From Ichthyophthirius multifiliis (Eukaryota > Ciliophora > Oligohymenophorea > Hymenostomatida), in contig NW_004085875.1 in NCBI RefSeq assembly GCF_000220395.1, positions 64,202 to 128,201 on the forward strand: 64,000 nt of DNA. The letters are read 5' to 3'. The position numbers were made by a program, and so were the translations under genes. Under the pieces are notes generated by a model. The model was not told the origin of the DNA. It searched no databases and saw nothing but the letters and a program-made list of their open reading frames with translations. Each line of letters begins with the position of its first letter. Position 1 is the stretch's first letter. Shown here piece by piece: positions 1 to 15,426 of the stretch.

Positions 1-234
1 AAATATTTTATTTTATTTATACTTAATTTATCAATATGCATTTTTAGTACTTTATTTTATATTTTATTTATAAAATTAGAAAAAACAAAATATTAAAAAA
101 TTTTATATTTAATATCTTTTTTATTGTTAATTTTTTAAAAAATGAAAAACTTCATATTTAAATATAAAAAGACATTAGGAATATCTTTAATAAGTGGCTT
201 ATATCTATAAAATAAAAATTAAGATACTATATAT

Positions 235-1537
235 ATGCAAGCAAAAAAAGGAATTTAAAAAACAAAAACATTTATATGGGGAAATGGTATATATTAACCT
301 CGTCCAGAAGCCACATTATAATTTAAAAATTTTGAACCAAAACTAATTGAGGATTTTTAAGGTTAAAAGAATGGCATCAATTTATAAGAAAGTAAAAAAA
401 AATACATATAGACTTATAAATATTTTTTTAAAAAAAGTAATTTTTACTGAAAAAAACGAATTTGGAATTGATATAAATGGTCAAATATATGTTTGGCCTA
501 CTTAAAAATTAGATGCAAATTTTTCAGGAGATCCAAAGGATAATAGACGTGAAAAAATTTAGCAAATAACAACCTAAAAAGAGGATACGTTTACCCAAAT
601 ATGTACTACATAAAGTTATTTATGGGCTTTGAATTAAAAAGGAGAAGTTTATCAATGGAATATCTAATAACAAAAAGAAGGTTAATAGTAAATTCCTATA
701 GTTGATATAAAATCAAAAAAAAAATTAACATCTTTGTCAGAGAAGATTAAACAAATATCATCTGGTGAAGACCATCTATTATTTCTAACATAAGCAGGAG
801 ATATATATACTTTAGGAGATGATACATATGGACAATGCGGTTTGGGTGCAAGCAATAGGGTTCCTTGTCCTCCATTTAAAGAAAGAAGAGTAAAAAATCC
901 TCGTAAAGTAAACGCATTAGATGCTAAAGTGGTAAAAGTAGCATGTGGTAAAAATCATTCATTGGCAGTAACTCAGGAAGGAAATTTATATGGATGGGGA
1001 TTAAACTAAAACATGTAATTATCCTAAGAATTAGAGTTCTCGAAAGGTGAGGAACCATTAGTTTGCTTATATGAGCCTTTATAAATTAAAAAAAATTTGG
1101 AATTTTCAAAAATTGTAGATGTAGCAGCTGGAGAAGCCCATACTATGATTGTCAGTGTGAACAGATAAAACGAAGAAACTGAAGTTTTTGGATGCGGATA
1201 TAATAATAAAGGAGAACTTGGAGTAGGACTCTTAAGACATATATGCGATGTGGAAAAAGTTGATGGATTATCAAATTTTAAAATATAAGATAAAGACGGG
1301 CAATATAAAAATGTTAGGATTAAAAAAATAGTTTGTGGAGATAGACATTGTTTGGCTTTAATTGATGAGTTAGGTGTAGTTATGGAATGGGGTGATAATG
1401 AAAACGGATAATTGGGAAATAAAAAAAGAGCTTTTACGGAATTTCCAGTGATCTAATAAAAATTTAAAAATGAAAAAGTTCTTAATGTTTGCGCTGGGGA
1501 AAATAGTAGTGCTGTTATTTGCGAAGATTCAAAATGA
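235..1537 (+). CDS. RCC1-repeat (regulator of chromosome condensation-like) protein
   Basis: Read with TAA/TAG as Gln, one 46-base intron (392-437) joins two exons into a 418-residue protein ending at TGA. Spliced length is an exact multiple of three. At least four RCC1-type blades are visible, for example VACGKNHSLAVTQEGNLYGW, IVCGDRHCLAL and FGCGYNNKGELGVG, each with the G-x-x-H and W/F-G pattern of a seven-bladed propeller. RCC1 propellers act as Ran exchange factors or as protein-interaction modules; ciliates have many, so a specific target cannot be named. The start is the first in-frame ATG before the similarity; no signal peptide is seen. Family assignment is firm, function is not. Confidence 0.88.
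392..437 (+). other. intron in RCC1-like gene
   Basis: A GT...AG intron of 46 bases. Without removing it the frame meets TGA; removing it restores an Ile codon across the junction and the RCC1 frame. Its 3' end is a T run followed directly by an A run and the AG, a pattern seen in many introns of this window. Confidence 0.8.
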
Positions 1538-2013
1538 TTTTAGGATTTCTATATTTTTTTGTTTATTTTTTTAAGGTTTATCTTTTATTTTATACTTAGT
1601 TTTGATGTTGAAATTTTTAATATTGATTTTTGTTTGTTTGTTTTTTACTTTAAATTAATTTTGTTTTTATATATTTAAAATTAATCTTTATTAAAAAATA
1701 TTTTAGATTTATAATATTTTATATATATATAATACTTAAACTATTAATTAAGTATTATTTATTTATTTATGAATTAATTACTTTTAATATCCATATATTA
1801 ATTAAATAAAATTATTTTCTTTATATAATTATTAATTATAATGAAAATCTAATCGATTATATAAATAAATTCGTCTACATAATTTAGTTAAACAAAAAAA
1901 AATAGCAAAATATAATATATAAATATAAAAATATAAAATAAATTTCTAAAAAAAATAAACAAAAAGCACAAAATTTTAATTTTTTTTATAAATAAAAAAA
2001 GTATAAAAAAAAA
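1538..2013. other. intergenic AT-rich spacer
   Basis: About 476 bases between two tandem plus-strand genes. It holds only A/T runs and TTTG-rich stretches just after the upstream stop. I see no RNA gene, repeat array or conserved promoter motif. Confidence 0.6.
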
Positions 2014-4695
2014 ATGAGTAAAATAAATTTAGACGCTTTATTATGCGGTGTAAATCCCATATATAATTCCACAACTTTTTCAAAATAAAAAAACTTGTTT
2101 TACTACACATGCGCAAACAGCATAATTGTATCAGATTTAGAAAATACAAAAAATTTATTTTCTTTAAACCACCATAAAGAAAGGGTAAATTTTGTACAAA
2201 CTATCAATAACTTCAACGGCAGAGAACTTCTCTTATCTGGAAGTGTAGATACTAAATTAATATTATGGCAATGTGCCGAAGATTCTTTAAAAATCATGAG
2301 AAATGGGAAATAATACACGAATTTGACCTTGAAAATTCCGTTTAATTTTGCAGTATATGCGAATATAAAGAAAATGAAGTATATGTATTAGCAGGAAATA
2401 TAATGGGAGATGTGTTTTTGATAAAAATAACAGATGATAAGAAACAAATTTTAGACCGAATTAAATTCGGAAGTCATTTTACATAAGAAACTTCAAGGAT
2501 GATAAAGTTAGATGATAAAAATTAAATATTAATATTTTTTGGAGGTCTTGACTTTTCAGTTCATGTTTATTTATTTGACCTTTAAACCAAATACAATAAA
2601 AAAGGCGATTTTTTTAATTATAAAATTAGTCTAAGAGGCCATGAAAATGCAATTACTGACATAAAAATTTTATATGAAAAAGAAAACAATTAATGGATAA
2701 TTGCAAGTTCATCAAAAGATTCATATATTCGTCTTTGGAAATTTTCTAAAGGAGGATAAGAAGCTAAATTATCAGAATTTCAAAATAAAGAAATACAAAA
2801 GTTTGACTTAAACAATGAAGAATATTTTATTTCTTTAGAAAGTGTTATAAGCGGACATAATGAATCTGTTGTAAGTTTAGATTGGGGATTTTATAATGAA
2901 TAAGTTGTTTTACTTTCTGCTCTTTTGATTTTAGTATCCTTATTTGGGTTAAAGATTAAGATACAGGTTTTTATTTATTATTTATTTTTATTTTATTTTT
3001 TAAAAAAGGTATTTGGATTAGTATGTAAAGATTAGGTTAAATTACTGGAAGTAAATATGCTTTTTTTAATGCTAAATTTTCAAATGATTATTAAATGATT
3101 TTCGCTTATACATATACTGGCTCCTTTTATTTCTGGAAATTTAATAAAGAAAAAGCTTAATGGGAAAATATCCCTACTGTAACTGGACATTTTAATGAAG
3201 TTTATGATTTAGATTGGAGTAGTAAAGGAATTTTTTTGGGATCATGTGGACTCGATTAAACTACTAGAATATACACTTAAAGTTTAGAACAAAATACTTG
3301 GCATGAAGTTTCAAGAGCTTAAGTATTTTATTTTTCAAAAAAATGAATTAGTTATTTTATAAAATAATAGATTCATGGATATGATATAAATAGTTTAAAG
3401 TTTTATCCTGTTAATCTTAAAGATAAGGATATTTGCGATAATTTGATTTGCGGAGCAGATGAAAAAGTTGTAAGAATTTTCGAACCTCCTGCCGCTTTAG
3501 TAAATGCAGTAAATTAAATGTCCAATTAAAGCCTACATTTATATTTTGATAATGAAGAATAAGAAAAATAATATTTTGATAGTAAATAATTAGAAAAGGG
3601 TATTATTGAATATTAAGTTACTTTAGAAGGTATAAATATATATTAATATATTTTAATGATAAAAATATTTACATTTTTATTTTTTAAAAAGGTGGATAAT
3701 AAGTTTTAGGTTTAATGACCAAAGCTTAAAGAATAGCATAAGATTTTAATCCTAGCCAGTATGTAGATCCGGAAGATGAAGTGGGCTTAATAGCTGATAA
3801 AATCTAATAAATAGAAGATTAAAAATTAGAGGCAGAATTCAATAAATAAAAAGTAAAATAAAATGAATTATAAATAAATAATTTATAAATAAAAAAAAAA
3901 CAGCATGATTTCAAAAAAGCTCCAATAGAAGATTATTTAGTAAAACATACATTATGGCCTGAGTTAAATAAATTATATGGTCATGGATATGAAATAAAAT
4001 GTACAACATGTAGTCATGATGGTTAACTAATAGCAAGTTGCTCAAAAAGTTAAACTAAATAACATGCAAGTGTAATATTTTGGAATCCTTAAAATTATTA
4101 GATTTATGCAAAACTTGAGTATCATAATTTCACAATAAACTAAATGGAATTTTCTTAAAATGATAGTTTTTTCGCCACTGTATCTAAAGATAGACAAATA
4201 GCAGTGTTTAAAAAAAACGTTGACGAATAAAAAAACAACCAGTTAATATTTAATAATCCATACTCTCTTTTTTATGAAGATAAATCTCATTCTAGAATTA
4301 TTTACTCTTTAAACTTTTCTTTTGATGGAAAAATATGTTGCTACATCATCTAGAGATAAAAGATTAAAATACATTCTCTTGAAAATAAAAAAGTCGTTTT
4401 TACAAAACTTTTTGATTAAGCTCCTACTGCTGTTGCTTTTGCACCTTAAATTATAAAAGAAGGTGTTTATTTTATTGTTTTAGGATTTGAAAATGGAACT
4501 ATAGAAACTTTCCAATTCGATTCTTTAAATTTATAATTGAATTGTTTTGAAAAGGTTCACTAAAATTTTTCACATTCTAATATTGTGTAAAGAATTAAAT
4601 TTAGAAATTATTCAGACTTAAATCGATTTAAAATACTTTAATTTGCAACATGTTCTAATGATTATAGTGTTAGAATATATAGTTTGAATATTTGA
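2014..4695 (+). CDS. ELP2: Elongator complex subunit 2 (WD40), with frame breaks
   Basis: ELP2 is the double WD40 propeller scaffold of the Elongator complex, needed for modification of wobble uridines in tRNA. Recognition rests on several stretches typical of the family: [12 protein letters not shown] in the middle, the segment [20 protein letters not shown] at the start of the second propeller, and late WD blades such as [10 protein letters not shown]. Three introns are clear (2967-3008, 3323-3370, 3630-3691), all in matching phase. Four one-base frame breaks interrupt the gene, near 2289-2293, 2917-2925, 4329-4333 and 4366-4369. The last two compensate each other. Outside them the protein is well conserved, so sequence error is more likely than a dead gene. 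The stop is TGA. Confidence 0.9.
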
Positions 4696-4850
4696 AAAAA
4701 TATAAAATATATTTATAAATTCAATTTAAATAATTTTTTAATTTTTTTGTTTGCTTTTGTTTAGAAAAAATAAAATACGTATTTATAATTATTTATTTTT
4801 TTAAATCAACATATACTATATTAATGTTTATATATAGAAAAAAATTCTAT

Positions 4851-7514
4851 TCATTTTTTGATTTACGTTAATTTTCTAGTTGATTTGTTGGATTGAGCTT
4901 AATTATTTCTTGAGATTTTTATAATATCATTAGAAAAGTAACTCTACTATTTAAAATTTTTAGATAATTTTAATTGTTTGTTTGTGTTTTCAATTTTTTT
5001 CATTAAATTTTCTTTTCTACTACCAATATCTTCTTACTATTTTATATTTTAAACGTTTTTATTAGCATTGTTTAGTTCTAAAGGCATATCATTATATTTT
5101 TAAAAGGACTACATTTTTTGATATTTACAAAAATTTTAAAAGCATTCAACTAAAACCTTTTTGTTATATGTTTTTGTTTTTGGAAATTAATAATATAAAT
5201 AAAATAACAAAAAAAATTTTACATTATGTATATTATGAATATTTATATTATTATTATCACTTTTGTTATTATTAATACTATTATTTTTTTAAGGATTTTT
5301 TTTTTCGGTCTAATCATAATTAATAAATATTTATAAAGAATAATTTATAAATGTAAATGGTTTTGTATTTATTTTATAGCAAAGTTACTTAATAAAATTA
5401 TAATTTAATGAATTATCTATTTGTTCATATAAACTTAATAATGAATAAGAATCTCTATTATATATCTCTTGACACTATTAACTATTAAAATAATTATCCG
5501 TGTGTTACATTATTAAATATAAAAGAAATGAATATTTTATTTAAGAGCCTATTTTAAGAATTGAATTTAAATCATTTATATAATTCATATTATCAATAGT
5601 TTTATTTAAAAAAATTATTAAATCTTCATTTATTATTAATTAATCAAATAAAGATTAAGTCAAATAAAATGATTTAATATCTTTTTTAATTGTAAATTTA
5701 TTATACATAATAAAAATATTTCTTACCTAAAATAAGCTTTATTGAGGATTTTCTTGGAAAATGGTGTTTATTTATTCCAAACAATTACTAAAATAAATAA
5801 AAGGCAGGATTTTCTTCCATTTCATATAAATATTCTACTGTTTCTTATATTATTTAAAATTATATATGTTATTAAGTTCCTAAACTTAAAATATATTCCA
5901 TTAATAATTCCGCTGAATTTAAATTAGTATTAAAATTTTCATATTTTAATTAATCGAAAAAGTCAAATAAAATCTTACTTTTTTCGGATTCAGGTAAATT
6001 AATTTTTTGAGTTTTTCTATATTTTTTTATATTTAAGTGTATTTTTTTATAAAATTAATTACAATATTTTATTATAAACAAAAGCCGTTATAAAAGGGTG
6101 TGAATTCAAAACTTATATTAAACAGCTTTCATCTTTTATACTGAACATATTAAATTATCTTTATTTATTTTATTTAATTCATTTTATAATTATTTTAATT
6201 TTTTATAAAATAATACTTTCTTAAATTCAAGCAATATTATTGAATATCTTTTTATTAATTTATCATGTAATTTCCTGTCTAAAATAATTTTTCTTAAAAC
6301 GTATTTATACTTTAAATATTATCATTTTAAACATTATTAATGCACATTTATATTTAATTAATAGAATTCGACATTAATTAATATTTCTCTTCATTATTAT
6401 TAACATCAACTATTTCTTCTATTTTATCCTTCAGATCTTTAATATCTTATTAAAATCTATTTTTCTGATCAATATTTTTAATCTAAAGTTATTTATTTTA
6501 TTTTTATAACTACTCTAGTTATTATTTTAATTAAGTAATTTAATTTACTTAATCATTAATTACTTATTCAAGTTATTATATACTTTATATATGTTTTGTA
6601 CATTAATCTTATATTTATTGATTAACAATATCTTAAAGTTTTTAGTAATTTTAATTTAAGAATAAACTTAAAAACCTCCAGATATATTCAATAAAAAAGA
6701 CTAAGTTTTAATTATTATTTGATGCTTATTAAGTTTTAACTATAATTGAAGGTAAATAATTATTTATAGTTTCTTTTAAAATTTAAAAATGTTTAACATT
6801 AATATTCGAATTACAGTTTTATAATTATGAAGTTATTTAATTTTCGATATCATTTATTATTTACATTAACTAAAATTCTAGTTTTTAATATAAATTATTA
6901 GTTTTTAAGTTTTAACTATTATTTTAATTGTTAAAATTTAAATAATTAACTTCTTCTAAATTTTATAAAAGTTATGAATAATTTTGATTCATATTTTCAT
7001 TTTTATTAAAAAGTAAGCTATTATTTCGTATAATTTTAGAAAACTAATCATTTATTTATTCATAACTTTTAGTTTTTTATTTTTGTTCATTTGATTTCTA
7101 TTATAACAACGAAATATTTATTTAAGTTTGATTTTTAGAAATTTAATTATTTTATAAATCATCACTAGAATCATTTATAAAATGTTTTTATTTCATCGAA
7201 ACATTTTTATTGAATGAATTATGATTACTTGTAAAAGTACGGTTTTAATTTAATGTCTATAAAGAATTGTATAGAATTTTGTTTTTATTATCTTCTATAA
7301 ATTTAAATCTAGTTTTATAAAATTTATTATATTTTATATTTTTATCATTTTTTTTATTAGTTTAATAAACTAAATCTTTATTATATATTTATTTAAATTT
7401 ATCTAATAAATAGTTATTTTTTAAGTTTGGCTCTATTTAAGTACTTTATTATTATATTGTATTTTGTTTGATCTTATAATTTTAATTATACAAATCTTGA
7501 AAATTTTAAATCAT
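4851..7514 (-). CDS. large Asn/Gln-rich protein of unknown function
   Basis: On the minus strand an open code-6 frame starts at ATG (7512-7514) and is dominated by Asn, Gln, Lys and Ile, with many homopolymeric Asn and Gln stretches. The C-terminal half is more ordinary and includes ETVEYLYEMEENPAFYLFQ. Two C-terminal introns fit well: 5681-5726, and one near 5177-5222. A longer intron of roughly 120 bases around 6020-6140 is needed to avoid a TGA and is less certain. I do not recognise a domain. The gene is convergent with ELP2, with about 155 bases between stops. Exon structure is tentative; existence of a gene here is likely. Confidence 0.6.
5681..5726 (-). other. intron in Asn/Gln-rich gene
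   Basis: A 46-base minus-strand GTAAGA...AAAAAG intron. Its removal joins two open exons in phase; the downstream exon continues to the TGA stop at 4851-4853. Confidence 0.65.
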
Positions 7515-8134
7515 AATGTACTTTTTTTTTTTGAGAATATACAAGTTTTAAAAATAATATATTAAAATATAAATATTTAATTTAAATTATAATAAAAATC
7601 GTTTTTGTTTATTTAATTAAATTAATTGCTATTAATTATAATATATTAGATTTTAAGTTATTTTCTTATATAAAAATATTATATTTTTTATGTTTTTATT
7701 CTAATATAGTGAATAGATTTTTCATTTCATATAATTGATTATTGATTTAGATTAACTGCTTTTTATATCTAAAAATTGCTAAAAAATATAAATACTCAAT
7801 TAAGAAAAAATATTATAAGAAATAGTTTAATTCATAATTTATCTTTGATAACCATTATTTTATTAAATATGTTATTTAAATATAAATATTGATATGATTT
7901 TTTTTTTATTTTAATATTAACTTATAAAATTATATATAAAAATTAATATTTTTAAAAATAAAATGTAAGATTTCTTAATTTTACATATATATATATATAT
8001 TTTTTATTCTAAGAATATTTATTTTAAAAGTGAATTATTTAATGTATTTAAAAAAATTATAAAGTCAAAAAAACGCAATATAATATACTTATCTTATATT
8101 TATTTTTATTATATTTAATATAAAAAATATATTT
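7515..8134. other. intergenic AT-rich spacer
   Basis: About 620 bases of A/T tracts, including a short TA run near 7985-8000. No coding pattern or RNA gene is seen in either strand. Confidence 0.6.
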
Positions 8135-8485
8135 TCATCTGCCATATTTTTGATAATCCCATTATCTAGAATCTAAAGGACAAGTTTATCTTGTTTTTAA
8201 CCAACGAGAAATGCAATGAAAATGAAAAGCATGATTACATACACCCCAAGCAACATCACATTCTGATGCAGCTGTAGAATTTTAATTTGCATCACATTCA
8301 ATGCATGGTTCCATAATATTGCTTTTATATTTAGTTTTTTAATATATTAAATTTATATATTTAATAATTATTAAATTTGTTTACTTTTTACAAATTGCAC
8401 AATTTTCAACTTCTATATCCCATTACCATAATGCTACTGCATTCCATTTTTTAACTTCAAATCTTTTTTCAGGTTAAATATCCAT
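8135..8485 (-). CDS. RBX1: RING-box protein RBX1/ROC1
   Basis: RBX1 is the RING subunit of cullin-RING ubiquitin ligases and recruits the E2 enzyme. Two exons joined over a 63-base intron (8322-8384) give 95 residues, close to the 108 of animals. The cullin-binding strand [20 protein letters not shown] and the full set of zinc ligands (CAIC, CIEC, the C/H cluster [14 protein letters not shown] and the final CPLD) are present, followed by the diagnostic C-terminal YQKYGR. Start and stop are unambiguous: ATG at 8483-8485 and TGA at 8135-8137. No frame break is seen, which contrasts with neighbouring genes. Confidence 0.97.
8322..8384 (-). other. intron in RBX1
   Basis: A 63-base GTAAAC...AAAAG intron splits the first zinc-binding region. 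The junction makes an Asn codon and restores the conserved Lys-Asn-Asn-Ile-Met order. Confidence 0.9.
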
Positions 8486-8956
8486 ATGTTTATTTTTTAT
8501 AAATATTATATTTATAATTAAAAAATTTATAATTATTGGAAAAAAAAATATTTTTATTTAGAAAAATCAATTTTATAGTTAATTTAGTGTATCTCAAATT
8601 AAAATTAATTATTTAAAAATAGATATGTATTTAATAATAAAAAATTTTTATAAAAACTAAATATTTATTAAATAAATAATTTGTATATATATATAAATTA
8701 TAATATAATTCTTATATTATTTAATATCGTAAACTGTTATATGAATGGTTTATAATTATTTTTTATTTTTATTATATAAAGAATTTATATTTAATTATAA
8801 AATAAATTAATCGATAAATTTAAAAATTGAAAATTTCAATATAATTTGTATAATAATTTATTTGATAAGTTCATATATAATTTTATATCCTTTATTTTCA
8901 ATAAATCTATAATAATTGTTTTTTGAATTTATATTTATTATTAAAATTTTATGAAA
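8486..8956. other. intergenic AT-rich spacer
   Basis: About 470 bases between two minus-strand genes. Long A/T tracts only; no feature recognised. Confidence 0.6.
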
Positions 8957-11128
8957 TCATTATTTATGTTATTTCAGTTAAGAATAAAGTCCTTAAATAA
9001 CATCTTAATAAATTTATTTTGCTTTATTTCTCTTTATTTTATAAGTATTTGTAATGCAATCATTAGTAAAAAAGCTATTTGATTATAAGTGTATAGCTGC
9101 AGGGATTTCATATTTTTTAAGATTAAGTAAAGATATTCCTTATTCTTAAATTTTATTAAGATAAAACTGTTTTACTTTTTCATCATTACATAGTAATTAT
9201 AAATTATCTTAATGATATAAATTCTAATCAGTAGCAAATTAAATTAAATATTATTTATTAGGTACTAAAACACATACAATTTCTTAATTAGATTGATCTC
9301 CATAGATAAATATCTCTTATACTTCTTTTATTTTACAAAAAAGGTTTTCAAGCATTTCTGGAAAAATAAACTATCCATTTTTAAGTTAGAAAATATTTAC
9401 AATTCTATCTATATATTATATAGACCCATTCTAACACATTGCTATTATATCTCCTGTATGAAACCATCCTTCTTTATCTATTACTTTTTGAGTTTCTTCT
9501 GGTTAATTATAATAACCAATAAATAATCCATTTCCTCTTATACATAATTCCCCTATAATTATTTAAGCATTTTCTTCATATTATTATTTTTCCTTTAATA
9601 AGCTTTCTAAGTTGAACTAAGTCTATTTCTTTATTTTAAACTCGAAATTTCCTCTTATACCTCCCAAATGATTTACTTACGGATCATTTGCATATGAAGT
9701 AAAGCAAGTTCCACATGTTTCAAATAAACCATATCCTATTTATTTATTTTTTAATTTTAAATATATTTTTTATAAATAAACCTTGAGCAAAAGGTATACA
9801 AAAAACAGATTTTAAAAAATTTAAAATATCTCCATTTATTGGTGCTGCTCCAACTCCACATAATCTTAATTTTCCTCCCAAACTTTAAATATATTTACCG
9901 AAAATGAGTCTATCCCATATGGTTGTTTAGAAATCGCCCGTATTTTTTACTTTTTCCAGTTTATCATCTAAAGCTTTTTTGGCAATCATTTTTTTGGTAT
10001 TACCCAATTGATTTAAGTCATTATTAATATAATCATAAAGCTATTCAAAATGATAAGGGCTACTTGCCCAAATAGTAGGTTTTAATAATTTAATATCATT
10101 ATATAAAGTTTCAATCGTGCTGTGATCTGCAAAACCTATTCTTCCACCGTAGGCCATAATTACATTTTACATTTACCTTTCAAACATTATGTGGAATGTG
10201 TTATGACTTATATATATATCATTCTTATTTATTTTTTCATTTTCAAAAGTTGTAATTGTAGATAATATATTTTTATGTGTTAACATAACTCCTTTTTATT
10301 AACCTTATTTTTTATATTTTTAATTTAAATTAAATATTTATTTTTATTTTAAACCTGTTGTTCCTGGAGTATATATTATTGTGAAAACATCATCTTGTTA
10401 TACTTTTTAATATTATATGTTCATTTTTTTTCCTGAATTAATTATCTATTTTAAAGTATATATATTAAATTTGCTTTCGCCTAATAGTTCTCTAAGTTGA
10501 CTATCTTACTATGAAAATAAAACGAGATTTTTTAATTTATTAACATTTTAGCATTATAGTATAACTTAAGCTTATTTTTCAGAGCAAAAAATAGTTTCTA
10601 AATTTGTTTCTTCTAGAATATATTAAAGTGTATTTTATTTAGCTGACTCATCTCTTTTTTTAATGTTTTTTATTATTGTTTTTATATATATGATATAATA
10701 AAAATGTACATTAATACAGTAGTAAAGTTATATAAATATGAAGCATATTCTAAAAGTAAGCATTCTTCCCTTGAATTAGAAAATATTCCTATTAAATCGA
10801 GTGATTTTATTATCTATATTTAATTTTAGCATGTTTAAAGGCTTAAATTTAATATACCACTTCCGATAAAAGTACCAAATTTTAAGCAATCAGAATATGT
10901 TTTCCAATAATATTTATTACTTTTTTAATCTTTAGTTCCTAATAATTTTTAAGAAGAATAGTTTTTTTATGTATTTTGAAGAAATAAAGTTTGCATAGTT
11001 TTTATTTTTGGATCTGGATAACATGTTAGACTTTTACTTATAAATTCTGGACGTCTGTATATTTTTTACTTATCCTCTTCATTTATTGGTTTCGAATATA
11101 TAATTATTTTAGAAGAGTAATTCCCCAT
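8957..11128 (-). CDS. long-chain fatty acid CoA ligase (acyl-CoA synthetase)
   Basis: The enzyme activates fatty acids to acyl-CoA with ATP. The protein starts MGNYSSK and needs at least three short introns, one of which falls right after the nucleotide-binding loop. Diagnostic parts are YTPGTTG followed by KGVMLTHKN (ATP/AMP loop), KLRLCGVGAAPI, GYGLFETCG, GWFHTGDI and the linker and fatty-acid segment DRIVNIFQLKNGQFIFPEM. The loop normally reads Thr-Ser-Gly; here the Ser is Pro. The residues Met-Gly-Asn at the start could allow N-myristoylation. The C-terminus is full-length and ends at TGA (8957-8959). It is divergent with OSGEP, 224 bases apart. Confidence 0.93.
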
Positions 11129-11352
11129 ATATTTTTTTTTTATTTTTTTGGTTATTTTGTTAAATTTATTAAATATATTGTATAAAATGTAAATTTAATA
11201 AAATCAGTTTTATGTTTGATTATTAGCTTTTTAATTATTTTATAATAAAATTTTTTCATAAAATATAATTTTATTTGAATATTATTAAATAAATATCTTA
11301 AATTTTATTTATCTTTTTTTATTGTTTTTTTACTATAATAATAAAAAAAATT

Positions 11353-12779
<1,427 letters not shown>

Positions 12780-12927
12780 ATATTTGTATTTATTAATATA
12801 TTTTTTATTTATTTATTTGAAAAATATTAATTAATGTTTTTAGAAAATATTGTTTGTTCAATTTTTTTGTTAAAAATAAATAAATTTAAAAAACATAAAA
12901 ATTTAAAAATAATTTATTTGTATTAAA

Positions 12928-15215
<2,288 letters not shown>

Positions 15216-15426
15216 TGATCTTTTTTTCTTGTATATTTTTTTTATTAAAAATTCTAATTTAAAAAAAAATATGAAATTAAATAATTTATATTTTATTGAC
15301 TTTTTTCTTATTATAAATAAAAGATCAAAAATAAGAAAAAAATCTAAATTAATTTTTAATATAGATTTTCTTAATTATAAAAAACTAGTTTTTTAATTAA
15401 TATAAACATATAATATTTAAAAAGTA

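Noticed and set aside
2289-2293. Programmed +1 frameshift of the Euplotes type in ELP2
   Set aside because: The site is a plain A run without a stop codon in the shift position, and several other genes show random homopolymer breaks, so base error is simpler.
2095-2318. Short standard-code ORFs on both strands
   Set aside because: The plus-strand one is a fragment of ELP2 that appears to end at a TAA read as Gln; the minus-strand one is its shadow.
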